From contig NZ_OZ060370.1 of NCBI RefSeq assembly GCF_964058955.1, positions 124,001 through 188,000 on the forward strand: a stretch of 64,000 bases of DNA. Direction: 5' to 3'. Of the stretch, positions 52,001 to 61,114 are shown piece after piece. A model generated the notes under the pieces. That model was not told where the DNA came from, made no database searches, and saw nothing but the letters and a program-made list of their open reading frames with translations. Source of the DNA: Buchnera aphidicola (Phyllaphis fagi) (GTDB lineage Bacteria > Pseudomonadota > Gammaproteobacteria > Enterobacterales > Enterobacteriaceae). Position 1 is the stretch's first letter; every line of letters starts with the position of its first letter. The position numbers and the translations under genes were made by a program.

Positions 52001-52253
52001 TTTAAATTAATAGTTTTATTGTATAAAATTTTATATTTATTATATTGAAATATTTATTTTAAAATTATTTTATTTATTTATATATTTAAATTATTTATAA
52101 CATAATATATATTTTATTACATTCAAGTATTATTTTTAAGATAATATGAATCGTTTTTATTTTAAATTATTATATATTTAGTTTAATAAAATATTAAAAT
52201 TTTTAAATTATAAAAATAAAATAGTATTATTGATTTTTAACATTTGAACATTT

Positions 52254-52258
52254 AGAGG
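52254..52258 (+). promoter_or_regulatory. Shine-Dalgarno for a TTG start of rpsB
   Basis: AGAGG lies 8 bases before TTG 52267. The first ATG in frame (52282) would be 23 bases away, too far, and would cut conserved N-terminal residues. Confidence 0.65.
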
Positions 52259-52266
52259 TATATATT

Positions 52267-52968
52267 TTGAAAATAATTTCTATGAGAGATATGATAAAAG
52301 CGGGTGTACATTTTGGACATCAAACACGTCATTGGAATCCAAAAATGAAACCTTTTATTTTTGGTTCTCGTAATAAGGTACATATTATAAATTTAGAAAA
52401 AACTCTTCCTTTGTTTAATGCAGCATTATTAGAATTAAAAAGAATTCATTTATCTCAAGGAAAGATATTGTTTGTAGGTACAAAAAAATCAGCTAGTTAT
52501 GCAATTAAACAAACAGCTATAGATTCCAATCAGTTTTATGTTAATCAGCGTTGGTTAGGGGGTATGTTAACTAACTGGAAAACTGTCAGACAATCAATTA
52601 GACGATTAAAGGATTTAGAACAACAAATTCAAGATGGAATATTAGATAAGTTAACTAAGAAAGAAGGATTAGTAAGATCACGAGAATTATTAAAATTAGA
52701 AAGTAGTTTAGGGGGTATTAAAAATATGGGAGGATTACCAGATGCTATTTTTGTTATCGATGCTGAACATGAGCGTATTGCTATAAAAGAAGCAAATAAT
52801 TTAGGTATTCCTGTATTTTCTGTAGTAGATACAAACTCTAGCCCTGATGGAATTGATTTCATTATTCCAGGAAATGATGATGCAATTAGATCGGTAAATT
52901 TATATTTAAATACTATTGTTACTTTTATTACAAATCATGGTAATGAAATGTTTTCAGATCATTTATAA
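52267..52968 (+). CDS. rpsB: 30S ribosomal protein S2, TTG start
   Basis: An essential component of the small ribosomal subunit. The 233 residues compare with 241 in E. coli, the difference being a shorter acidic C-terminal tail. [22 protein letters not shown] (positions 5-26) and [17 protein letters not shown] are almost unchanged. The start is TTG, supported by AGAGG 8 bases upstream and by alignment with the E. coli N terminus (MATVSMRDM). tsf follows on the same strand, the universal rpsB-tsf operon. A TTG may lower S2 output and be a regulatory point. Confidence 0.98.
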   Translation: MKIISMRDMIKAGVHFGHQTRHWNPKMKPFIFGSRNKVHIINLEKTLPLFNAALLELKRIHLSQGKILFVGTKKSASYAIKQTAIDSNQFYVNQRWLGGMLTNWKTVRQSIRRLKDLEQQIQDGILDKLTKKEGLVRSRELLKLESSLGGIKNMGGLPDAIFVIDAEHERIAIKEANNLGIPVFSVVDTNSSPDGIDFIIPGNDDAIRSVNLYLNTIVTFITNHGNEMFSDHL

Positions 52969-53041
52969 TAAAAAAAAATTAATATTATAATATGATATTT
53001 TTATTATTATAATTATGTAAAATAATATGGAAAGGTATATT

Positions 53042-53842
53042 ATGGTAAATATTACTTCTGATCTTGTTAAACAACTTCGATTCAAAACAGGTAGTGGTAT
53101 TATGGATTGTAAACAAGCATTAATTAATTCTTCAGGAAATATTGAAAAAGCAATTATTTATTTACGTAAAATGGGTAGTCTTACAGCGGAAAAAAAAAGT
53201 TTTAATTCTGCTATTCTTGGTGTGGTATTATCGAAAATTAACGGTCATGTTGGATATTTAATAGAATTAAATTGTGAAACTGATTTTGTTGCAAAACATG
53301 ATGAATTTATTAATTTTGCTCAAGAAATATTAATGTATTCATGTACTCAAAATATTAAAGATTTGAAATTATTAAAAGATATTTTTGAAGAAAAAAGAAT
53401 TCTTTTAGTGTCTAAATTTAATGAAAATATTATTATTCGTAGATTACATATTTTAGAAGGTCAAATAGTTGTATCATATATGCATGGATATCGAATTGGT
53501 GTATTAGTTAGTGCTAAAACTTCCAAAGATATAATGATGATTAAACAAATTGCTATGCATATTGCTGCTAGTAAACCAGATTTTTTACATAGTTCTGATA
53601 TTCCTCAATTAATAATAGAAAATGAAAAAAAAATACAGTTAGATATTGTAAAGAATTCTGGAAAATCTGAATTAATATCTCAAAAAATAGTTAATGGTAA
53701 AATAAAAAAATTTATTAATAATATCACTTTACTTGATCAAAATTTTATTATGGATCCTAATAAAAAGGTAAAAGATTTTTTATTTGAAAATAATATAGAA
53801 ATTGTAAAATTTATAAGATTTGAATTAGGAGAAATAGTGTAA
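53042..53842 (+). CDS. tsf: Elongation factor Ts
   Basis: Guanine-nucleotide exchange factor for EF-Tu. I start it at ATG 53042, preceded by GGAAAGG, rather than at the upstream in-frame ATG 53027, because MVNITSDLVKQLR aligns with the E. coli start; this gives 266 residues (283 in E. coli). The EF-Tu contact LNCETDFVAKHDEF near residue 77 is intact and the UBA-like N terminus keeps TGSGIMDCKQAL. The core domain is drifted toward Lys/Ile. pyrH, which normally follows, is missing. Confidence 0.97.
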   Translation: MVNITSDLVKQLRFKTGSGIMDCKQALINSSGNIEKAIIYLRKMGSLTAEKKSFNSAILGVVLSKINGHVGYLIELNCETDFVAKHDEFINFAQEILMYSCTQNIKDLKLLKDIFEEKRILLVSKFNENIIIRRLHILEGQIVVSYMHGYRIGVLVSAKTSKDIMMIKQIAMHIAASKPDFLHSSDIPQLIIENEKKIQLDIVKNSGKSELISQKIVNGKIKKFINNITLLDQNFIMDPNKKVKDFLFENNIEIVKFIRFELGEIV

Positions 53843-54002
53843 AAGATTAATATAATCATTTAGTAATTTTAATAAATTGTAAATTTTTATTATATTTATG
53901 TATAGTTAATATAATCTAGAGATTGTTTATTTTATTTATATTGTAATAATGAATTTTTAATATAAAATATAAATGTTATATTTTGACACTGGGCTATATA
54001 GT

Positions 54003-54560
54003 ATGATGGATAATTTTAAAAAAGATATAGATATTCAGATGAGTACATGTATTGAAGTTTTTAAAAATCAAATTAGTAAAATAAAGACAGGTAGAGTATC
54101 AGTTTCTTTATTAGATGGAATTTTTGTAGAATATTATGGGCGTAAAACACCAATACAAGAGTTATCAAATATTATTGTTGAAAATTCGCATACCTTAAAA
54201 TTAAGTATTTTTGATCATGTTGTTACTAAAATGATTGAAAAGGCTATTTCTTTATCTCATTTAGAATTAAATCCTATTGTTAGAGGAAATGATATTCGAA
54301 TTATTATTCCGCCTTTAACAGAAGAGAAAAGAAAAGCAATATTTAAAATTATTCGGAAAAAAGCTGAGGAGACTCGTATTTCTATTCGTAATATTCGTCG
54401 TAATGCTAATGATGTATTAAAAAAAAATATAAAAGATAAAATAATTAATAAAGATTTAGAGCGTTGTATGAATAATGAAATTCAAATATTAACAGATTGT
54501 TATATTAAGAAAATTAATGATATGTTATTAGATAAAGAGTATGAAATTATGAAAGTGTAA
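54003..54560 (+). CDS. frr: Ribosome recycling factor
   Basis: Splits post-termination ribosomes together with EF-G. ATG 54003 gives 185 residues, exactly the E. coli length, and MMDNFKKDIDIQM aligns with MISDIRKDAEVRM; the longer in-frame reading from 53973 has no family similarity. ISKIKTGRVSVSLLDGI, NPIVRGNDIRI and PPLTEEKRK are family signatures. A hairpin follows the stop. Its enteric neighbours pyrH (upstream) and dxr-uppS-cdsA-rseP (downstream) are absent. Confidence 0.97.
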   Translation: MMDNFKKDIDIQMSTCIEVFKNQISKIKTGRVSVSLLDGIFVEYYGRKTPIQELSNIIVENSHTLKLSIFDHVVTKMIEKAISLSHLELNPIVRGNDIRIIIPPLTEEKRKAIFKIIRKKAEETRISIRNIRRNANDVLKKNIKDKIINKDLERCMNNEIQILTDCYIKKINDMLLDKEYEIMKV

Positions 54561-54574
54561 TTAAATTTTTATTT

Positions 54575-54611
54575 ACCGTCTGATAATATATTTTAAATAT
54601 TATCGAACGGT
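54575..54611 (+). terminator. Hairpin after frr
   Basis: ACCGT and GATAATAT on the left (54575-54589) pair with ATATTATC and ACGGT on the right (54597-54611), with one wobble and one mismatch between the two blocks and a 7-base loop. It starts 14 bases after the frr stop. Confidence 0.65.
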
Positions 54612-54806
54612 GTTGTATATTATTTATTTATATGAATTAATTAAATATTTTCTAAAATTAAATATATTGGTTAAATTAATGAAATATTCTATTTATAAAA
54701 ATATAATGTTTTATACATATTTATTGATTAATATTAAAATTTATAAATTTTTTAAATTTTTCATGCATAATAATTTAAATATTGAATTTTATATGAGATG
54801 ATAATT

Positions 54807-57197
54807 GTGAAAATTTTTATAACAAAATTAATATTATTATTTTTTTTCTCTTGCTCTAGTACATTTAATTTTTATCCATTGAATACTTATTTTAAAAGTA
54901 TACAATATGTAGAATTATATAACTTATTGCATGATACTAATGCTAATAATACAACTTTTAAAAAACATATCGATAATAATATTTTTAGAACATTGAATAA
55001 AAAAATCATATCTAATAAAGCAGCAATATTTAATATAAATAATGTTATAAATTTAAAAGTTTGTAAAAAACCAATAATTTCCAATATTGTGATTTCAGGT
55101 AATAAGATATTAAAAAAATCTATTATTATCTCTCAATTGGAATTAATTGGTATTCAAGATCATCATATATGTAGTTTAGAAGCATTATATAGTTTACAAG
55201 ATAAAATACAATTTATGTATTATATGATAGGAATATATGATACTAAAGTAGAAATGAATATCAATAAAAATCATAATAGTGTGATGTTGCATATTATGAT
55301 ATCAGAAGGGTTATTTAAGCGTTCAAATAATATTCGTATTATTGGAAATAAAGCTTTTTCTCAAGAACAATTAATCTCTTTATTTAATATTAATCCTAAT
55401 GATGTTGATTGGATATTTCAAGAAAAAAAATATAATTCTGAAATTTTAAAAAAATTAAAAAATTTTTATTATGAAAGAGGATATATTAATTTTACTATTT
55501 ATAGTAATACAATACGATGTTGTGTAGATGAGAAAAGTACTTTCATAGATATAAAAATTTCTGAAGGAAAAGCGTTTACCATATCTCAAATTCAAATTAA
55601 CGGAGATATTTTAAATTATTCAACAATTTTAAAAGATCAATTATCTTTATTACGTGTTGGAGAATTATTTAATTTAAAAGAAATATTAACAATTAAATTA
55701 CTTATAAAAAATACACTTTTAAATTTTGGATATGCTGAATCTAAAATATTTTTTAAACTGAAACCGAATGAATTAAATAATACTGTTTCATTACATTTTA
55801 ATATTGTTTTAGGTAATCAATTTTTTATTAGAACAGCTAAATTAATTGTAGATACGTCTATTGGAAACTTGATACCGTATTATAATGATATAAAAAAATT
55901 AGAAGGATTGTGTTTTAATTTAAAACGTATTAATCAAGAGAGAGAAAAATTAAAAAAAATAGGATGTGTTAAAAGTGTTTCTATTCATGTGCATCAATCT
56001 AAAAAAATATTAAATCAAGTAGATATTGTATACATGTTAGTAAAAGAAAAAAATATAAATTCTTTAGATTTAAATATAAAATATGGGAAATTTAATGGAT
56101 TCAATACAAATTTACAATTAAATTATAATTATTGGATAACTTTAAATATACAATCAAAAATACATTTTTTTTATGATAATCATCAATCTTGCAGTAGTAT
56201 TTCTTTTTTTTGGCCATATTTTTTAAATCATGATATTAATTTTAATAATCGTATATTTTATCAAAATATCAAATCGGGATTTTTAAAATATAAAAATATA
56301 AATTATGGATATCAAGGTAGTTTGGATGTTATTATTTCGAAAAAACAAAATATAAAATTTGGTATAGAATATATTAAAAATATTTTTTTTAATATTGATT
56401 CTGATTTATATGATTTTAACCATTTTAAAATACTTGAAAATCATGTAAATAGTTTTATGTCTAATAATCATATCTTTAATGATATCAATTTTTTTATTTC
56501 TTACTTATATAGTAATATAGATAATTATAAAAATTTTCCAAAATCAGGAAATAAATTATCTTTCACTACTACAATATCTGTTCCTGAAATATATAATAAT
56601 TTAAATAAAGAAATTATTTATACTGAACAATATTTCCCTTTAAATAAGAAGAAAAATTTTATATTATATACGCGATGTAATTTAAGTTATGGATATAATT
56701 TTAATCATTTAAATTTTCCATTTTATGAAAATTTTTATTGTGGTGGATATAATAGTGTTCGTGGGTTTATGATGAATAGTATTGGTCCAAAATATATTGA
56801 TTTTTATCAAGATAAAAAAAATGTATCTTTATTAAAATTAAAACCTGATTTATATAAATCTAATAATTTTTTAGGTGGTAATATTTGTTTTTTTAGTAAT
56901 GTTAATTTAGTTATGCCAAATATTCTTTTAAATAAAAAATATTCAGATTTATTTCGTCATTCTTTATTTTTAGATATTGGAAATGTTTGGGATACAAATT
57001 GGAAAAATACTATAAGAACATTTAGTTTAGGTATGAAAAATTATAATCATCCAAATGATTTACGTATTTCTACTGGTATATCTATTGAATGGATTTCTCC
57101 TATTGGTTTATTAGTGTTTTCTTATGCTTATCCAATATTATATAATGCACAAGATTTACTAGAACCGTTTCAATTTAATATTAGTCGGTCTTGGTAA
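54807..57197 (+). CDS. bamA: Outer membrane protein assembly factor BamA
   Basis: The central beta-barrel insertase of the outer membrane. I prefer GTG 54807 (796 residues; 810 in E. coli) because GAG at 54795-54797 is correctly spaced for it and the protein then starts with a short basic end and a hydrophobic signal (KIFITKLILLFFF); ATG 54798 is possible. Five POTRA repeats follow (first at ISNIVISGNKILKKS, residue ~85), then the barrel from about 430 with the VRGF motif in YNSVRGFMMNSIGPK and a terminal aromatic residue (RSW) as barrel signal. Neighbours skp and lpx genes are gone, so it survives without its usual lipid A context. Confidence 0.95.
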   Translation: MKIFITKLILLFFFSCSSTFNFYPLNTYFKSIQYVELYNLLHDTNANNTTFKKHIDNNIFRTLNKKIISNKAAIFNINNVINLKVCKKPIISNIVISGNKILKKSIIISQLELIGIQDHHICSLEALYSLQDKIQFMYYMIGIYDTKVEMNINKNHNSVMLHIMISEGLFKRSNNIRIIGNKAFSQEQLISLFNINPNDVDWIFQEKKYNSEILKKLKNFYYERGYINFTIYSNTIRCCVDEKSTFIDIKISEGKAFTISQIQINGDILNYSTILKDQLSLLRVGELFNLKEILTIKLLIKNTLLNFGYAESKIFFKLKPNELNNTVSLHFNIVLGNQFFIRTAKLIVDTSIGNLIPYYNDIKKLEGLCFNLKRINQEREKLKKIGCVKSVSIHVHQSKKILNQVDIVYMLVKEKNINSLDLNIKYGKFNGFNTNLQLNYNYWITLNIQSKIHFFYDNHQSCSSISFFWPYFLNHDINFNNRIFYQNIKSGFLKYKNINYGYQGSLDVIISKKQNIKFGIEYIKNIFFNIDSDLYDFNHFKILENHVNSFMSNNHIFNDINFFISYLYSNIDNYKNFPKSGNKLSFTTTISVPEIYNNLNKEIIYTEQYFPLNKKKNFILYTRCNLSYGYNFNHLNFPFYENFYCGGYNSVRGFMMNSIGPKYIDFYQDKKNVSLLKLKPDLYKSNNFLGGNICFFSNVNLVMPNILLNKKYSDLFRHSLFLDIGNVWDTNWKNTIRTFSLGMKNYNHPNDLRISTGISIEWISPIGLLVFSYAYPILYNAQDLLEPFQFNISRSW

Positions 57198-57608
57198 TAT
57201 AATATGTTAATTTTTTTTGTTGTTTAATAAAATATATTTTTGTAAATAGTAGATTAATGAGGTTATGCATTAAAATGTATGTTTAATATTATCAAAATCA
57301 AAATTTATATTAATACTTTATAGATATTGGTATTGATGTGTTATTTAAGAATTTACAATAGGATAAGTATTATGATGTATACAAATATATTACTAATAGT
57401 AGTATGAAATATTTTATAATTATTGATTTAATATTTTTTATTTGATATATAATATATCGAATTTTTATAAATATTTAGTTAATAAATACATCATATATTC
57501 TTAAAACATTACATATTTGTATATCATAATACTTAATAATTATATTTTTTATATTTTTAAAGTATTAAATAGTATTATTTCATTTAATTAGTTTTGGAAT
57601 ATAAAAAT
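57198..57608. other. 411-base spacer between bamA and dnaE
   Basis: This is the site of skp-lpxD-fabZ-lpxA-lpxB-rnhB in E. coli. Nothing coding is recognisable. The right end contains GGA before the dnaE ATG. An in-frame TTG at 57594 extends dnaE by five codons but is not needed. Confidence 0.6.
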
Positions 57609-60600
57609 ATGGATCCAAAGTTTATTCATTTATGTGTTCGAAGTGATTATTCTATTACAAGCGGTTTATCTAAACCAAGAGAATTAATTCATAGATCATA
57701 TAAGTTAAATATGCCTGCTTTAGGTATAGTTGATTATGGTAATTTGTATGGTGCTATAAAATTTTATAGATGTTGTTATAAAATGGGTATTAAACCAATT
57801 TTTGGAGTAAAATTTAAATTAAAATCAGATTTTCTTAATAATAAGTTAAGTAAAATTAATATTTTAGCTTTAAATAATACTGGTTATCATAATTTAATTT
57901 TATTAATATCTAAAGCTTATGAAAAAAAATATAAATTTATTTATTCTAAAAATGATATTGTGATACATCAAAGTTGGTTAATAAAATATAAAGATGGTTT
58001 GATCATTTTATCTGGTGGTTATCATGGAGATTTTGGTAAACATTTAGTTAAAAATAATAATCAAGTAATTAAAAACTTTGTAGATTTTTATCATACACAT
58101 TTTCCAAAATCTTATTATCTTGAAGTGACACGAACAAATCGTGAATATGAAGAGGAATATATAAAATATGCTATTCAGTTATCAAAATATGAAAATTTTC
58201 CTATTGTAGCTACGAATGATGTATGTTTTATAAATAAAAATGATTTTTATGCACACAAAATTCGAGTGTCAATTTATAAGGGAATACCTTTAAATTCAGA
58301 AAAATTTTATTCTCACTATAGTGCAGAACAATTTATGAAAAGTGAAGAAGAAATGTGTTCTTTATTTTCAGATATCCCGGAAGCATTAGAAAATAGTGTA
58401 ATTATTGCAAAACGATGTAATGTTATTGTTAAAACTGGTAAATATTTTCTTCCTATTTTTCCTACTGGTTCCAAAAATGTAAAAAATTTTTTAATTTTTA
58501 AAAGCGTTCAAGGTTTAAAAAATAGACTTAAAAGATTATCTTTCAATGAAAAAAATAAAAGATTTATTTATAAAAAATATCAGAATAGATTATTTTACGA
58601 ATTAGAAATTATTAATAAAATGAAATTTCCTGGATATTTTTTAGTTGTTATGGAATTTGTACAATGGGCAAAAAATAATAATATACCTGTTGGTCCTGGA
58701 AGAGGATCAGGAGCAGGATCGTTAGTAGCATATTCTTTAAATATTACTGAATTAGATCCTTTATCATTTGATTTATTATTTGAACGTTTTTTAAACCCAG
58801 ATAGAATATCTATGCCAGATTTTGATATTGATTTTTGTATGGAAAAGCGTGATTTAGTTATTGATCATGTTTCAAAATTTTATGGAAATAATAATGTTGC
58901 ACAAATTATAACTTTTGGAACAATGTCTGCAAAATCTGTAATTCGAGATGTTGGTAGATCATTAGGATATCCGTATGGTTTTGTTAATAAAATTTCTCAA
59001 TTAATTCCGTCAGATATAGGTATAACGTTAGAAAAAGCTTTATCTAATAAATTTGAATTAATACAATTATATAATCAAGATATTGAAGTAAAAAAATTAA
59101 TTAATATATCAAAACAATTAGAAGGAGTAGTTAAGAATATTGGTAAACATGCTGGAGGAATTGTGATTGCTCCTAAAAAATTAATTAATTTTACTCCTTT
59201 ACAGTATGATAATCATAATATATTTATTACTCAATTTGATAAAGATGATATTGATTATGTAGGATTATTAAAATTTGATTTTCTTGGTTTAAGAACATTA
59301 ACCATTATTGATTCAGCATTAAAAATGATTAATAAATCTTTAAATCAAAATCAACAAAAAAAAATTAATTTAAATGAAATACCGTTAAATGATACAAAAA
59401 GTTTTAAATTATTAAAGAATGCAAAAACTACTGCAGTCTTTCAACTTGAATCATATGGTATGAAAGATTTAATTTTAAAATTACAACCAGATTGTTTTGA
59501 AGATATTATTTCTTTAATTGCTTTATTCAGACCAGGTCCATTACAATCAGGAATGGTAGATAATTTTATTAATAGAAAACAAGGGAAAGAATTAATCGCT
59601 TATCCTGATATTAAATGGCAACATAAATCTTTAAAACCTATTTTAGAATCAACATATGGGATTATATTGTATCAAGAACAAGTTATGCAAATTGCTCAAG
59701 TATTATCTGGTTATACTTTATCATATTCAGATATTTTATTACGAGCTATGTCTAAAAAAAAATACAAAGAAATGTCTCATCAACGTGTTTATTTTCAGTT
59801 GTCTGCTTATAAAAAAGGCATATCAAAAGAACTATCAGAAAAAATATTTGATTTACTTGAAAAATTTGCGGGATATGGTTTTAATAAATCACATTCAGCG
59901 GCTTATGCATTGATTTCATATCAGACTTTGTGGATAAAGTCTAATTATCCTTCTGAATTTATGTCGGCTGTTATGAATGCAGATATTGATAATACTGATA
60001 AAATTAAAATATCTATCCAAGAATGTTTAAGAATGAAATTAACCATTCTTTCTCCAAACATTAATTATAGTGATTATTTTTTTAAAGTTAATTCTAAAAA
60101 TGAAATTATTTATGGATTAGGTGCAATTAAAGGCATTGGTAGATTAGTAGTAGAGTCTATTATGGGCGCTAGAAAAAAAATAAAAAAATTTTCTAGTTTG
60201 TTTGATTTATGTATTAATGTAGATCATAAAAAAATAAACAAACGAATTTTAGAAAAGTTAATTTTTTCAGGTTCTTTAGATTCTTTTAATATTTCAAGAT
60301 TTGAATTAATAAATTTAATTCCAAAAGCTATAAAATTATCTAATCAATATTTAAATTCAAAACATATTAATCAACTTGTGTTATTTAAACCCCTTTTATA
60401 TGATTTTAAAAAAATAGAAAATATAAAATATATAAATAATGTTATAAATTTTCCATATTGGTCAAATAAAATTCAAGCAGATTTAGAAAAAGATGCATTA
60501 GGATTTTATTTTATTACTAATCCGGTTAATGAATATATTGATGAATTATTAAATTATACTAATGGATTTATGATAAAACATATTAATTGTGATCAAAAAA

Positions 60601-61112
60601 ATAAAATTGTAAAAATATTTGGTATTATTAATGAGATGCGATCAAAATTTACAAAAACAAATAATAAAGTAGTTTTTTTAGAGTTTATTGATGGAAATAG
60701 TCAAATTGAAGTTATAATTTTTAATAATTTATTAAATAAATATAAATATTTTTTAAAAAAAGGTAATATATTAATTATTACTGGTTGTATTTTATTTAAT
60801 AATATTAATAAAAAATTTAAATTGATTGCTTATTCTTTGTTAGATTTAAATCAAGCTAGAAATAAATATGTAAAAAAAATAGTTTTAATCATTGTAGAAA
60901 ATACACACAATAAAAAAATACTTAATGATATTAGATTAATTATAAACCAATGTAATATTGGTGAAATACCAATTTTAATGTACTATAAAAAAATAAATAT
61001 GAAGTCTTATTCTATTATTAATCAGACATCGAATGTTACTATAAGTGACAGTTTAATTAATAAATTTAAATATTTATTAGGAAGTAAGAATGTACACTTA
61101 GTATTTAAGTAA
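57609..61112 (+). CDS. dnaE: DNA polymerase III alpha subunit
   Basis: The replicative polymerase catalytic subunit. From ATG 57609 it has 1167 residues (1160 in E. coli); MDPKFIHLCVRSDYS aligns with the E. coli start, so the TTG at 57594 is not used. The PHP domain spans 1-270, the catalytic aspartates lie in MPDFDIDFCMEKR near residue 400, the third in KFDFLGLRTLTI near 550, and GAIKGIG marks the helix-hairpin-helix near 840. A beta-clamp-binding QLVLF occurs near 920, and the OB fold and tail are drifted. It ends 2 bases from the convergent proS stop. Confidence 0.98.
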   Translation: MDPKFIHLCVRSDYSITSGLSKPRELIHRSYKLNMPALGIVDYGNLYGAIKFYRCCYKMGIKPIFGVKFKLKSDFLNNKLSKINILALNNTGYHNLILLISKAYEKKYKFIYSKNDIVIHQSWLIKYKDGLIILSGGYHGDFGKHLVKNNNQVIKNFVDFYHTHFPKSYYLEVTRTNREYEEEYIKYAIQLSKYENFPIVATNDVCFINKNDFYAHKIRVSIYKGIPLNSEKFYSHYSAEQFMKSEEEMCSLFSDIPEALENSVIIAKRCNVIVKTGKYFLPIFPTGSKNVKNFLIFKSVQGLKNRLKRLSFNEKNKRFIYKKYQNRLFYELEIINKMKFPGYFLVVMEFVQWAKNNNIPVGPGRGSGAGSLVAYSLNITELDPLSFDLLFERFLNPDRISMPDFDIDFCMEKRDLVIDHVSKFYGNNNVAQIITFGTMSAKSVIRDVGRSLGYPYGFVNKISQLIPSDIGITLEKALSNKFELIQLYNQDIEVKKLINISKQLEGVVKNIGKHAGGIVIAPKKLINFTPLQYDNHNIFITQFDKDDIDYVGLLKFDFLGLRTLTIIDSALKMINKSLNQNQQKKINLNEIPLNDTKSFKLLKNAKTTAVFQLESYGMKDLILKLQPDCFEDIISLIALFRPGPLQSGMVDNFINRKQGKELIAYPDIKWQHKSLKPILESTYGIILYQEQVMQIAQVLSGYTLSYSDILLRAMSKKKYKEMSHQRVYFQLSAYKKGISKELSEKIFDLLEKFAGYGFNKSHSAAYALISYQTLWIKSNYPSEFMSAVMNADIDNTDKIKISIQECLRMKLTILSPNINYSDYFFKVNSKNEIIYGLGAIKGIGRLVVESIMGARKKIKKFSSLFDLCINVDHKKINKRILEKLIFSGSLDSFNISRFELINLIPKAIKLSNQYLNSKHINQLVLFKPLLYDFKKIENIKYINNVINFPYWSNKIQADLEKDALGFYFITNPVNEYIDELLNYTNGFMIKHINCDQKNKIVKIFGIINEMRSKFTKTNNKVVFLEFIDGNSQIEVIIFNNLLNKYKYFLKKGNILIITGCILFNNINKKFKLIAYSLLDLNQARNKYVKKIVLIIVENTHNKKILNDIRLIINQCNIGEIPILMYYKKINMKSYSIINQTSNVTISDSLINKFKYLLGSKNVHLVFK

Positions 61113-61114
61113 TT

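Noticed and set aside
54610..54801. A 63-codon open frame between frr and bamA
   Set aside because: It has no ribosome site, no family similarity and low-complexity AT-rich composition, and it begins inside the frr hairpin region.
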